44,445 bases of DNA. It comes from Blautia sp. (GTDB taxonomy: Bacteria > Bacillota > Clostridia > Lachnospirales > Lachnospiraceae). The position numbers and the translations under genes were made by a program. This document shows, in pieces, positions 25,093 through 34,029 of the stretch (positions are counted from its first letter, which is position 1; each line of letters begins with the position of its first letter). The stretch lies in NCBI GenBank assembly GCA_023664455.1, contig JAMPFM010000021.1, positions 1-44,445 of the forward strand, written 5' to 3'. Under the pieces are notes generated by a model. The model was not told where the DNA came from and did no database searches. It was given only the letters and a program-made list of their open reading frames with translations.

Positions 25093-26127
25093 TTATCTTG
25101 TTCTCCTAATCAGACTCCGCAGTACCCACAATAAAAACTGATTCGGGTAGCGCATCCCCAGATACAGCAGCGCGTTCGCCCTGTTTTGTATGGAAATGGG
25201 GGTGTTCTCTATTTTTTCCCGCACCTGCGCCTTCCCAAAGATATCCTTAATGTTTTCCGCATAATTTGGGGCAGGGTTGCGTAATTCATTCTTCATGACA
25301 TATAGCAGCATATAAATATATTCCCTATTAAGCTGCGCCTCCCCGTCAGCAATATTTTTATCCTGGATTATCCTGAGCATGGCGCGATACCATCTCTCAA
25401 TGCTGTCCATAATCGCCGAATCATAACCGTGTACGATAGAATCTTCCACATAGCGGTAATGATAGTACAGGGCTTTTTCCATCATGACAAGCCGCGTGCA
25501 GTTTTGTATGGCGGGATACATCAGATGAAAATCATCACCCATTCGTATTTTCGTATCATAATATTCGCTATTTCCATCAAATATGGATTTCTCACAAAGC
25601 TTCATGCAACGGGACATTGGCAGGATTCTAGTTTCATTGCCAAGTAAGCGCCCTTTGATTTCCTGTTCTAGTTTCGCACCCTCATAGACGCCCGGTCTGA
25701 CGGCGCAAATCACTGGCACGGTTTCCCGGCTTTTCTCAAGCACATGATTGCAGCACACCATTTCCCCCTTCTGCCCGGTAAGCTGCGCCGCCATCTTCTG
25801 CAGCATGTCTTTGCTGACATAATCGTCGCTGTCAACGAACAGGATATATGCCCCGGCGGCCTTTTCCAGTCCCGTAATGACTGCCGCTGTAGGGCCCGCG
25901 TTTTCCTGATGGAATACACGGACGCGCTCTTCTTCGTCGGCATACCTGTCGCAGATATGCCCGCTTTCATCCGTAGAGCCGTCGTCAATTAAGAGCAGCT
26001 CCAGATTCTGATATGTCTGTAATAAAATACTGTCGATACACTGTTCCAGATAATCCTGCTTATTATAAACCGGAACAATCACACTGATTTTATAGTTTTC
26101 CTTTTTGGCGGTAGATTTTCCCATCAT
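25093..26127 (-). CDS. Family 2 glycosyltransferase
   Basis: A 344-aa GT-A inverting enzyme. It shows ISVIVPVYNKQDYL near residues 14-27, LLIDDGSTDES near 45 and the metal-binding DxD as FVDSDDYVS near 95-103. The C-terminal third is variable, as usual for acceptor recognition. There is no membrane segment. Two adjacent ATG codons (26127 and 26124) are possible; AAAGG is four or seven bases away. The donor and acceptor cannot be predicted. Confidence 0.9.
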   Translation of the reverse strand: MMGKSTAKKENYKISVIVPVYNKQDYLEQCIDSILLQTYQNLELLLIDDGSTDESGHICDRYADEEERVRVFHQENAGPTAAVITGLEKAAGAYILFVDSDDYVSKDMLQKMAAQLTGQKGEMVCCNHVLEKSRETVPVICAVRPGVYEGAKLEQEIKGRLLGNETRILPMSRCMKLCEKSIFDGNSEYYDTKIRMGDDFHLMYPAIQNCTRLVMMEKALYYHYRYVEDSIVHGYDSAIMDSIERWYRAMLRIIQDKNIADGEAQLNREYIYMLLYVMKNELRNPAPNYAENIKDIFGKAQVREKIENTPISIQNRANALLYLGMRYPNQFLLWVLRSLIRRTR

Positions 26128-26235
26128 GATACCTTTATCCTTTTTGGCAACTGTATTCAGAGAATTTAAGCTTCCGGCATTTGTAGTCGCAAGTCGCAGA
26201 TTCGCGGATGAAAAATTTTAATTCTTATCCTATCA

Positions 26236-27234
26236 TTATCGCTGCTTCTTACAATGATACAACGCCAGATAGCACTCCGGCAGGTGCATAAATAGCCATA
26301 CCTTGATGCGGTATCCTCCGGAAAGTTTCTGAAACGCGCCAGGCACTTCCAACGCTTCCTTTAACTTTTCATGACAAAGCTCCACATATTGTTTCCTATC
26401 CCTGCGCTCGGCGCCGGAGAGCATGGCAAGTTTACCCACCGTCAGCATAATACCCATCAGCATATTGGTGGTTGCCTGCGTATATAGTTTCTGGTCTGCG
26501 GTCAGTTCCATGATTTTATCCCGCGCCAGCTCCCAGCAGGTTATCTGATCCATATATTCCGGCGTAAATTGCCTCTTAATCGCTCCGTTTGGATTCTGGA
26601 AATAGCCATAGCCTGTATACTCCGATTCCGTAATTTTCTCCGCAGCAGGAAGCAAATCCAGCAAAAACAGCATATCCTCGCCAATCGAAAGCCCCTTCCG
26701 AAACCGGATATCCCCAATCGTTTCCCGTCGGTACAGCTTACTCCAACAGCGGCTGTTTCCCTGCAAAATACCATCCTTGATATAATCCGCCAAAGTAAAC
26801 ACCCGGCGGGGCGCTTTCGGGTATTCTTTCTGATTCTGTTCCCATTCCGCTTCCTCTTTCCATAAGAAAAAACGGCACCCGGAAATATCGCTTTCCGTAT
26901 CCGTCATGCAATCGTAGAGAACCTGAAACATCCCCGGCAGCAGCCTGTCATCCGCGTCCACGAAACTGATAAATCCGCCCGCAGCCGCCTCTAACCCGGC
27001 ATTCCTCGCTGCAGAAACGCCTTCATCTTCCATCGTAATGACCCGGATATTCCCATAGGTCTCGCAAAGCTTGTCACAGACTGAGTCCGTCCTATCCGTG
27101 GAACCATCGTTTACAATGATAATTTCCAGATGGGGATAAGTCTGTCCCTCAATACTCTTAATGCATTCCGCCAGATAATCCTGTCCGTTATGAACGGGCA
27201 CGATGACGCTGATTAATGCTTCTTTGTTTTCCAT
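26236..27234 (-). CDS. Family 2 glycosyltransferase
   Basis: A 332-aa GT-A enzyme with ISVIVPVHNGQDYL at residues 8-21, IIVNDGSTDRTD near 40, GVSAARNAGLEAA near 75 and FVDADDR as the DxD site near 93. It is a paralogue of the GT2 genes at 25093 and 41310, but the C-terminal region differs, so it likely has its own acceptor. Its stop at 26236 is followed by a 108-bp spacer without a gene. AGGAC lies seven bases before the ATG. Confidence 0.9.
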   Translation of the reverse strand: MENKEALISVIVPVHNGQDYLAECIKSIEGQTYPHLEIIIVNDGSTDRTDSVCDKLCETYGNIRVITMEDEGVSAARNAGLEAAAGGFISFVDADDRLLPGMFQVLYDCMTDTESDISGCRFFLWKEEAEWEQNQKEYPKAPRRVFTLADYIKDGILQGNSRCWSKLYRRETIGDIRFRKGLSIGEDMLFLLDLLPAAEKITESEYTGYGYFQNPNGAIKRQFTPEYMDQITCWELARDKIMELTADQKLYTQATTNMLMGIMLTVGKLAMLSGAERRDRKQYVELCHEKLKEALEVPGAFQKLSGGYRIKVWLFMHLPECYLALYHCKKQR

Positions 27235-27246
27235 ACCAATAGTCCT

Positions 27247-28281
27247 TTATAAACTCTGATAGATTTCCGTCAGTTGTTTCACGGTATCCTCTATAGAAAA
27301 TTCTTCCTCCGCCTTCCTGCGCGCCTTCCCGGCAAGCTGCCCAGATAACTCCGGCTGCCCTAATAACGTAAGCAGACAGTTCGTAAGCGTTTCTGTATCG
27401 CCCGGCGGCGTCAGAAGCCCGGTTTCCCCATCCACAATCATATCTGGAATACTGCCCACATCGGACGCCACAATGGCACAGGCATATGCCATTGCCTCCA
27501 GAAGAGACACCGGCTGTCCCTCGAAATAGGAAGGCAGTACGAAAATATCACATTCCTCTAAATACTTTTGTTTCTTTTTTCCACTAAGCCAGCCCAGATA
27601 GGTGATACAATCGCCAAGATTAGCCGCCTTTTTTTCCAGCTCCTTATCTTCCCAGATGCCGCCCAGATATAGCGTTGCATCGGGGTATGTTTCCCGAAGC
27701 TTTTGCATGGCGGCAAATAATTCCTCAATTCCCTTTTCTTTACAGAGTCTGCCCAGAAATAAAATTTTATGCATATCATAGCGCTTGGCTGGAAGGGGCG
27801 GAATCTGTATGGAATTGGGCAAAAGCATAATGTCGTCCCTGCCCGTAACTGTGGCAAAGAAATCCTTCCAAACCTTTCCTAATACAAGCAGCTTATCGCT
27901 CATGGTAAAAACTTTTTTCACGGCGTCCCTGCCCTTATCGCTTAATTCTTCCGTATAAAATTCCTGGAAATTCCCCCCATGTTGGTGCAGAACGACTTTT
28001 TTATGAAGACGTTTAGCCGTCTTTATAAAAATGCTTTTTCGATAATAACTGGAATCCGATGCCATGTGGACATGAACGATATCGTAAGAAGAAATCCTGC
28101 AAAGGAACAAAATATAGGCTTTTATCGCCTGCCACAGTTTCCTCGCCTTTGAGCCGTCTACCATCGTGCCGATATAGTATAAATCTACTTTCTGGTCCAG
28201 CCCCGCCTCATAGAGATTGTTCACCACGCCCGACACACCGCCGTGAACGCTGCGGTCGGGTCCAATCATCAATACTTTCAT
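27247..28281 (-). CDS. Family 4 glycosyltransferase
   Basis: A 344-aa GT-B enzyme. The N-terminus MKVLMIGPDRSVHGGVSGVV carries the glycine loop, VLHQHGG near residue 97 is the acceptor-side strand, and ILFLGRLCKEKGIEEL near 175 opens the donor half. FEGQPVSLLEAMA near 255 is the sugar-nucleotide site with spaced glutamates. GT4 enzymes of this kind retain anomeric configuration. It stands directly downstream of the sugar-phosphate transferase that starts synthesis, so it may add the second sugar; that is inference from order only. AGGAG is about 11 bases before the ATG. Confidence 0.9.
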   Translation of the reverse strand: MKVLMIGPDRSVHGGVSGVVNNLYEAGLDQKVDLYYIGTMVDGSKARKLWQAIKAYILFLCRISSYDIVHVHMASDSSYYRKSIFIKTAKRLHKKVVLHQHGGNFQEFYTEELSDKGRDAVKKVFTMSDKLLVLGKVWKDFFATVTGRDDIMLLPNSIQIPPLPAKRYDMHKILFLGRLCKEKGIEELFAAMQKLRETYPDATLYLGGIWEDKELEKKAANLGDCITYLGWLSGKKKQKYLEECDIFVLPSYFEGQPVSLLEAMAYACAIVASDVGSIPDMIVDGETGLLTPPGDTETLTNCLLTLLGQPELSGQLAGKARRKAEEEFSIEDTVKQLTEIYQSL

Positions 28282-28318
28282 CCGGCGTTTTACTCCTTTC
28301 CAGGTCTGCAGGTTTTCC

Positions 28319-29731
28319 TTATTTGGAACCCTTTCCGGTCAGAACCACTCCTATCGTCTGGAATAAAATTTTCACATCCAGCCCCAGTGTCCAGTTGTCG
28401 ATATATTCCAAATCATACTTGACCACATCATCGAAATTCACGATATCACTGCGCCCGCTAATCTGCCACAAGCCGGTCAGCCCCGGCGTCATGCTGATAC
28501 GCCTTCTGTAATGGGAATTGTACTGCTCAAATTCGCCCTCGGTCGGGGGGCGCGTTCCCACAAGGCTCATATCGCCTTTGACAATATTATAAAACTGTGG
28601 AAGCTCGTCAATGCTTGTCTTACGGATAAATTTCCCCACTTTCGTAATCCGCGGGTCATTTTCCATCTTAAACATCAGCCCCTGCATCTCGTTGTTTTTC
28701 TCTAATTCTTTTTTCCGCTCTTCCGCATCGAGATACATAGAACGGAATTTGTAGATTTTGAAACGTCTGCCGTTTTTCCCAATGCGGGTCTGGGCAAAAA
28801 AGACCGGTCCCGGCGAATCTATTTTAATCGCCAGCGCCACAAAGGGCGTTATCAGAGCCGTAAGCAAAAGCCCTACCAGACCGCCCACAATATCGATAAA
28901 CCGTTTGATAATCATCCGCCGGTAGTCAAAATGATTGATGGAATACGTCACCACCGTATAGCCGGCAAACTTTCCGACATGTACGTCTTTGGAATGCCTG
29001 TCGATGATATCAATATTATAATGACAGGCGATGCCCATAGACTCTAAATCATAAATGATATGCTTCACATATTCCGGGTCCTCATCCGGTAAATTGACAA
29101 AAACCTCATCAAGCGGCATCTGCCTTGCAATTTCCAACACGTTTTCCCTATCCGCCGTCACTTTGACGCCATCGATGACGACGCCTTTTCTATCCGCATC
29201 CACACAGGCAAGTCCCACAATCTCATATTCAATGTCCAAATCCTGCCGCAGCCGCTTAACGGTTTTTTCTAAGATAGCGTCTTTGGCAATCACCATGATT
29301 TTGACGATGTTGGATTGGGACGTGAAATAAACCCGCAGGATTTTCTTCATCAAAAGCCGCACCAGCCAGACGATAACCAAATCCAGCAGGAAGAAATATC
29401 CCCACACCAGACGGGAAAAACCTTCACTTTTCTGAATCATGAACAAAAAACCCGCCGCCGCAAAAATCATAAAAAAGTTAAACTTCAATACCGCCACAAA
29501 TTCCACGAAAATACCCCGGATTAGGAACTCCCGGTTCCAGTCCAGCAGAAAACTGTATATCGTGCAGAATAATAAAAAGCAGATATACACCAAAAAGTGC
29601 AGCTCCGGTTCCATGACCCAGCTGAACTTCCGATACCGTATTAAAATAGCGATTGCATAAGCTGCTGAAATACTAAGTAAATCCACAAACAGCAGCCAAT
29701 AGCCTTCTACGATTTTTTTCTTATGATTCAT
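28319..29731 (-). CDS. Undecaprenyl-phosphate sugar-1-phosphate transferase (initiating enzyme)
   Basis: A 470-aa polyisoprenyl-phosphate hexose-1-phosphate transferase of WbaP/EpsL type. About four N-terminal helices and a nucleotide-binding-like middle domain (residues ~130-260) precede the catalytic part. That part starts with a re-entrant helix at ~277 (FIDIVGGLVGL) and has DSPGPVFFAQTRIG, FKIYKFRSM, SIDELPQFYNIVKGDMSLVGTRP and GLTGLWQISGRS. It moves a sugar phosphate from a nucleotide sugar to undecaprenyl phosphate, the first step of repeat-unit assembly. In most clusters this gene is near the start; here it lies in the middle, which supports the idea of merged clusters. The ribosome site is weak (TTGGAAAT). 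Confidence 0.93.
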   Translation of the reverse strand: MNHKKKIVEGYWLLFVDLLSISAAYAIAILIRYRKFSWVMEPELHFLVYICFLLFCTIYSFLLDWNREFLIRGIFVEFVAVLKFNFFMIFAAAGFLFMIQKSEGFSRLVWGYFFLLDLVIVWLVRLLMKKILRVYFTSQSNIVKIMVIAKDAILEKTVKRLRQDLDIEYEIVGLACVDADRKGVVIDGVKVTADRENVLEIARQMPLDEVFVNLPDEDPEYVKHIIYDLESMGIACHYNIDIIDRHSKDVHVGKFAGYTVVTYSINHFDYRRMIIKRFIDIVGGLVGLLLTALITPFVALAIKIDSPGPVFFAQTRIGKNGRRFKIYKFRSMYLDAEERKKELEKNNEMQGLMFKMENDPRITKVGKFIRKTSIDELPQFYNIVKGDMSLVGTRPPTEGEFEQYNSHYRRRISMTPGLTGLWQISGRSDIVNFDDVVKYDLEYIDNWTLGLDVKILFQTIGVVLTGKGSK

Positions 29732-29849
29732 TTTTATTTATTTCCAATCTGTCTGCTTTAACTGGCATTCAAACAAGCATTGATAGCGCATAGGATGGTA
29801 TTTATTCCCTAGATTACTATAGGATAGCATTTTTTGGGTAGAAATTCAA

Positions 29850-31958
29850 TCATTTGCGGCGGAATCGTGAATGGAAATCGCAGAGGGTGGCAAGAAATGA
29901 TTCTGTCACATCTGCAATTGCCTTGTTGTGACCATCTTTATCTTGTCCTACTAACACTACAGATATATTTTCTGGTTTCCAGGTATCCTGCATCCATACT
30001 ACTGCGCCGCCGCAGCCGTGCTCATTGGCTTTCAAGCCGTAAGAATAGAGTGCGCCGGTGGTATTGTCTGTAATGTTTAGATAATAATCCTGATAGGATG
30101 GGGCGGTATTTTCTGACATGTATGTCATTTCTATGGACGCCAGAATTGCGGTATCGTCTGCAAAGTCGTCCACGATTTCAAACGTCACCGTAGAATTTTG
30201 GTTTCCTTCTGCGGCTGTCTCATCCAGCGCAACCGGGCTGGCATATCGTAAAAATTTCGTGCCGCCGTATCTGTCCACGACGCTGACGGACACGCATTTG
30301 TCATAATAATCTCTTAGATATTGTAAAAAGACACCGTTCGTATAAGGCGAGCAGTATCTTACCTGGATATCCGACCTTGACAGCATCTCTCCTACTACAT
30401 CGTGGATACCCCTTGCGGCCAGCGTTTCCTTTTCTCCCAGGATAAAATGCGCGACCAGGGAAAAGCTGTTGTCCAGATAATCCGCTTCGTGCGCAGACCA
30501 CATATTATGGGCATTATAATAACGCAGGCTTTCTTCGATATCCAGATAGGTAATATCTGAATTAGCATCAATATATGTTAACATACCCGCTAACTCCTCA
30601 TCCGTCGTCACCGCCCGCGGTAATTCAAATTCTTTCTCAAACCGGACCGCCGCGCAGCCTGTCACAAAGCATAGCATCGTCAAGGCGACAACTCCCGTTT
30701 TCGCAGTTAAATCAAACTTCCGGCTGACCTTTTCTGAGACGGGATGCTCCGTCATGGCGATAAAAGAAAGAATGCACGCCAGAATGCAGCCATTAGTCAC
30801 CCGCCATGCAATGCGTCCAATGGCAATGAAATACAGTCCGCAGAAAAGAAAGGCGGACAAGACCCCAAGCAGCGGAAGAAAGGCGTTTTTCCTGCCGCTT
30901 AAATACATCAGGGATACAAATAGCAAAACAATGCCAATCCACAACAGCGTATGCCCTTTGAGCGAGCCGATAAAATCGGAAGGCTGCTTGTGGCTGCTTA
31001 GCCGCAGCGCGGCCATTTTACGCAAATCCTCCGCCATGAAGTGATTCTCATCCCCGGTCAGGAAACCACACACCATAGTAATCCAGGACTGTGTAATGCC
31101 ACGCTCTTCATACATCGTAGCCGTGCTTTCCTCATATGCCGGATACCTGTCCGCATAATCGCAGATTTCTTCCCGCAGGGCATTGGACTCCACATATGCG
31201 CCCAAATCGGGGTTTCCTATCTGATAAAGCTTGTGCAGTCCGCCCGATAAGGCTATCACCAAGACGATACCCGCCGCCAATAACAGGAATTTCTTTCTAT
31301 ACCGAAAAGAATTTTTTATCGAAGAAAGCAGACTGGAAGAAGTATAGGGAAACAGAAAGAAATAAGCCAGACACATCACTGCAAAAGGCGCCATCAGTAC
31401 AAGCGCTTTCCACCGGATAGCGCCCGCCAGAAACAATAAAAAGACACCGGACGCCATTTTAAAAATGCAGGATTTGGAATGTCCCATTTTCTCATAACAG
31501 CAGTCCAGAATCAGTAAAATCGCCGCCAGACCCGCGATAACCGTGGTCTGCGTAAAATTCACCTCATTTTTCAGAATCAGTTCCCAGAAAATAAGCACGA
31601 ACAGTCCGCTTAGAAATAAGCGCACAACCCCATCATATCTCGCATACCGCTTATTGAGAAACCATAAGAAGATAAAAAGTCCAAGAACCATCACCGCCAC
31701 TGAAAAAATACTCCACCAGTTTGCGGCAATAATACCATGAAAGAAACGCAGGATAGCCGCCAAGACCGGGGAAATAAAGAAAAATCCGGGTTTTATTTTG
31801 GAAGAAATAAGGTATTCCGCAATATTCACATCCCCCGCCTGGGATAGCTGCGGCGTCGTCACAAGAAATAACAGCAGGGAAAATGCCGTAAAAAGAAACG
31901 CATAAAAACAAGGATGATTTATTTTTTCTTTCAGTTTATCTTTTATTTTCATAGCCAT
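29850..31958 (-). CDS. Large GT-C-like membrane protein with outer domain
   Basis: A 702-aa protein. One N-terminal helix is followed by an outer loop with GDVNIAEYL near residue 40, then about ten helices to residue ~430 and a large outer C-terminal domain (~435-702). The layout is like the 842-aa protein at 5854 but with little sequence identity that I can see. A GT-C fold role in adding a sugar or modifying the polymer outside the membrane is plausible; the family is not recognised. ATG at 31958 is chosen for its GGAAGGTGA upstream; GTG at 31970 and ATG at 31952 are alternatives. Confidence 0.55.
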   Translation of the reverse strand: MAMKIKDKLKEKINHPCFYAFLFTAFSLLLFLVTTPQLSQAGDVNIAEYLISSKIKPGFFFISPVLAAILRFFHGIIAANWWSIFSVAVMVLGLFIFLWFLNKRYARYDGVVRLFLSGLFVLIFWELILKNEVNFTQTTVIAGLAAILLILDCCYEKMGHSKSCIFKMASGVFLLFLAGAIRWKALVLMAPFAVMCLAYFFLFPYTSSSLLSSIKNSFRYRKKFLLLAAGIVLVIALSGGLHKLYQIGNPDLGAYVESNALREEICDYADRYPAYEESTATMYEERGITQSWITMVCGFLTGDENHFMAEDLRKMAALRLSSHKQPSDFIGSLKGHTLLWIGIVLLFVSLMYLSGRKNAFLPLLGVLSAFLFCGLYFIAIGRIAWRVTNGCILACILSFIAMTEHPVSEKVSRKFDLTAKTGVVALTMLCFVTGCAAVRFEKEFELPRAVTTDEELAGMLTYIDANSDITYLDIEESLRYYNAHNMWSAHEADYLDNSFSLVAHFILGEKETLAARGIHDVVGEMLSRSDIQVRYCSPYTNGVFLQYLRDYYDKCVSVSVVDRYGGTKFLRYASPVALDETAAEGNQNSTVTFEIVDDFADDTAILASIEMTYMSENTAPSYQDYYLNITDNTTGALYSYGLKANEHGCGGAVVWMQDTWKPENISVVLVGQDKDGHNKAIADVTESFLATLCDFHSRFRRK

Positions 31959-31977
31959 ACCTTTTTTCACCTTCCAC

Positions 31978-32334
31978 TTAACCCTGCCTGCTTAATAATT
32001 CCTCTATTCCAAGATAAAGATTCGGAATATCTGATATGGACGTATTCCATACAATTTCATAATCCAAATTGCCATAATGATGTGCTACAATATCTCTCAT
32101 CCGCATAATCATTTTCCACGGTATTTTTGTATATTCATCCAAAAAATCCCTGGATAACGTTTTGGCAAGCTCTCCTATCTGTAATATTGGCATGGTAATT
32201 GAATTTCTGTATATAAAACCATATTTTTCATCTACAAAAAGTTCCTTATCCTGTTTAAAATAAATATGCGTATCGCTGACTTCTGTACAATAATTCATTA
32301 TTTTTATCAATACCATCCTATCTCTTTGCTTCAT
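31978..32334 (-). CDS. hepT: HepT-like HEPN-domain toxin RNase
   Basis: A 118-aa helical protein of the HEPN/HepT family (DUF86). The active-site motif Rx4HxY is present as RDIVAHHY at residues 80-87. Known HepT proteins are RNases whose motif tyrosine is AMP-modified by the partner MntA. The ATG at 32334 has GAGG nine bases upstream and overlaps the end of the mntA-like gene by 17 bases, so the two are coupled. The pair lies between two polysaccharide genes in the same direction but has its own promoter. Base composition is more AT-rich than the neighbours. Confidence 0.85.
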   Translation of the reverse strand: MKQRDRMVLIKIMNYCTEVSDTHIYFKQDKELFVDEKYGFIYRNSITMPILQIGELAKTLSRDFLDEYTKIPWKMIMRMRDIVAHHYGNLDYEIVWNTSISDIPNLYLGIEELLSRQG

Positions 32335-32614
32335 AGACGACAACCTCATCTTTCTTTATCGCTTCAAGGAAATCGGTATCATTTGATGTGTCTGTAATCA
32401 CATCTACATTCTTTCCAAACACCATCTCAAGCTCGTCAATAAAAGATGCTAATTGAAACAATGACTGTATTTTCCCCTTTGAAATAACAAAATCATAATC
32501 ACTCGTTTCTATCGCTGTATTTTTTGCCCTTGAACCAAACAATGCCACCCTGTCTGCACCATATTTTTGTGCAATAGGTGTTATCAATTTTGATATGTTC
32601 TTTATATCTGTCAT
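32318..32614 (-). CDS. mntA: MntA-like minimal nucleotidyltransferase antitoxin
   Basis: A 98-aa minimal nucleotidyltransferase. The family motif GSx10DxD is intact: GS at residues 27-28 and DYD at 39-41. The third acidic residue is likely in VDVITD near 74-79. MntA proteins disarm HepT by adding AMP to its tyrosine. The ATG at 32614 has GGGGG six bases upstream; a TTG at 32629 would read through that site. It is the first gene of the pair behind the promoter at 32666-32694. Confidence 0.87.
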   Translation of the reverse strand: MTDIKNISKLITPIAQKYGADRVALFGSRAKNTAIETSDYDFVISKGKIQSLFQLASFIDELEMVFGKNVDVITDTSNDTDFLEAIKKDEVVVYEAKR

Positions 32615-32665
32615 ATTGTGCCCCCACAATTAAAATTTACTATATATGAATTATTTTCCGTTAAT

Positions 32666-32694
32666 ATCATAGCTTGGATATCAGCCCAAATCAA
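32666..32694 (-). promoter_or_regulatory. Promoter of the mntA-hepT pair
   Basis: On the minus strand TTGATT (32689-32694) and TATGAT (32666-32671) are spaced by exactly 17 bases. The -35 box matches 4 of 6 and the -10 box 5 of 6. Transcription would start near 32659, about 45 bases before the ATG. It would let the pair be expressed independently of the polysaccharide operon. Confidence 0.65.
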
Positions 32695-32777
32695 TAATCA
32701 AATTGACTTTTTCATTATGGAGCCAAGCCGCAATAAATCTTACATAATTCATGAAAGTTGCCTCATGTAAGTCTATA

Positions 32778-34025
32778 TTATTTTTTATGCAAATGTATCC
32801 TTACAAAATCGTTTTCAGTGGGTGCACAAATCCGAAAAGGAAAAAAATAACTGCCCATCATCATCAACAAAAAATTCCTGCCAATATAGACGGAAAACAA
32901 ATGTGCCTCCACCACGGAATAAACTGCCAGTATCGTAAAGATTACCAGCCCGGAAGCATCCTTTTTTCGGTAAAACTGCCATAACAGCGCGAAATTAGCA
33001 ATACAATATAGGATACCCGGCAAAACACCGTACCGGTAAAATAATTTTACCCATCCCATATCAAAATAGTATTCCATATTTTCGGGGCAAGAAAACAACG
33101 ACCAGGTTTCTATGGAACCGTCATTGCGCTCTGAATCGGTCAGGGAAACAATTCTTCCGCTGATCTTCGCATCAATCCTAAGCAGCGCCACTACATGGGC
33201 ATTCGATCTCGGCTCTCCTTTATAGGTCAGATTCCAGCGCGCCTTACGCACCTTCGGCGCCTGTGCCGCTGCGTCAACCGAAAATCCAATGCACAACGCC
33301 AATACCAGAAATCCGGCAAGATAAGCAAATTTTTTTTCCCTAAGCGCCTTTACATAGGTCACCAGAAAGGAAGCAAATAAAAGAGCCGTCGCAAGCAGCA
33401 TCGCCGTCTTGGAGTCTGTCAGTTTGTAAACTCCCACGTTTAACAGCAGTATAAAAAGATAAACATACCATTTCATCCGCTCGAAGAACACATAAATTCC
33501 CAAAGCAAGCAGCATCAGGTACATAGACGCCAATGCATTCGGATGCCCCATTCCCAGCGTATAACGTGTCTCTTCAACGCCTTGTCTCGTATCCAGATTA
33601 AACTCTCTTCCGAAGTCCGCTGTCAGACTCATCCTGCCATAAATCCCGCTGACCGATAGCAGTACGATTGCCGCGCAGCCTAGTAATGTCACATAAAAAG
33701 TATAGCGTAACATCTGTTTTAACGGGATTCCCTTACAAGCTGACACGAATGTCACAATTCGGATAATGTCATTTTTCCCCGTGATTTGGTAGGAAATCAA
33801 TCCGACGCCTTCCAGAATCACAATCAGACACCATTCTTTCCAGGTATATTCCGTCAACAGCAGCTTCATGGCAAACAATAAAAACGTGATTCTAAATAGC
33901 TGTCCTTCTATGGGATTTATGTAATCGCTTTTATCAATGAGGACGATTGCCAGTTCTATTGTCAATCCGATATAGAAAAGAATCTGGGGGAGCTTTGTTT
34001 TCCATAGTTTTGCGTAGTGGGGCAT
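32778..34025 (-). CDS. Wzy-like polysaccharide polymerase
   Basis: A 415-aa membrane protein with about ten helices and a large outer loop at residues ~270-335. GMGHPNALAS with HPN at 161-163 matches the motif seen in the other Wzy-like protein at 18199-19830. Such proteins join repeat units on the outer face of the membrane. The ATG at 34025 follows AAAGGA by 11 bases and stands just past the GT17 stop; the longer frame from 34124 adds a polar stretch lying inside that gene and is rejected. The 152-bp spacer after its stop carries the toxin-antitoxin promoter. Confidence 0.78.
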   Translation of the reverse strand: MPHYAKLWKTKLPQILFYIGLTIELAIVLIDKSDYINPIEGQLFRITFLLFAMKLLLTEYTWKEWCLIVILEGVGLISYQITGKNDIIRIVTFVSACKGIPLKQMLRYTFYVTLLGCAAIVLLSVSGIYGRMSLTADFGREFNLDTRQGVEETRYTLGMGHPNALASMYLMLLALGIYVFFERMKWYVYLFILLLNVGVYKLTDSKTAMLLATALLFASFLVTYVKALREKKFAYLAGFLVLALCIGFSVDAAAQAPKVRKARWNLTYKGEPRSNAHVVALLRIDAKISGRIVSLTDSERNDGSIETWSLFSCPENMEYYFDMGWVKLFYRYGVLPGILYCIANFALLWQFYRKKDASGLVIFTILAVYSVVEAHLFSVYIGRNFLLMMMGSYFFPFRICAPTENDFVRIHLHKK

Positions 34026-34029
34026 GGCG

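Noticed and set aside
26128-26235. Spacer that loosely resembles the element at 16051-16117
   Set aside because: Only short words such as GCGAAT and ACAAAT match; the likeness is too weak to call a third copy.
32738-32770. CTTACAT/ATGTAAG inverted repeat after the polymerase gene as a terminator
   Set aside because: The stem is short and no U run follows on the minus strand.
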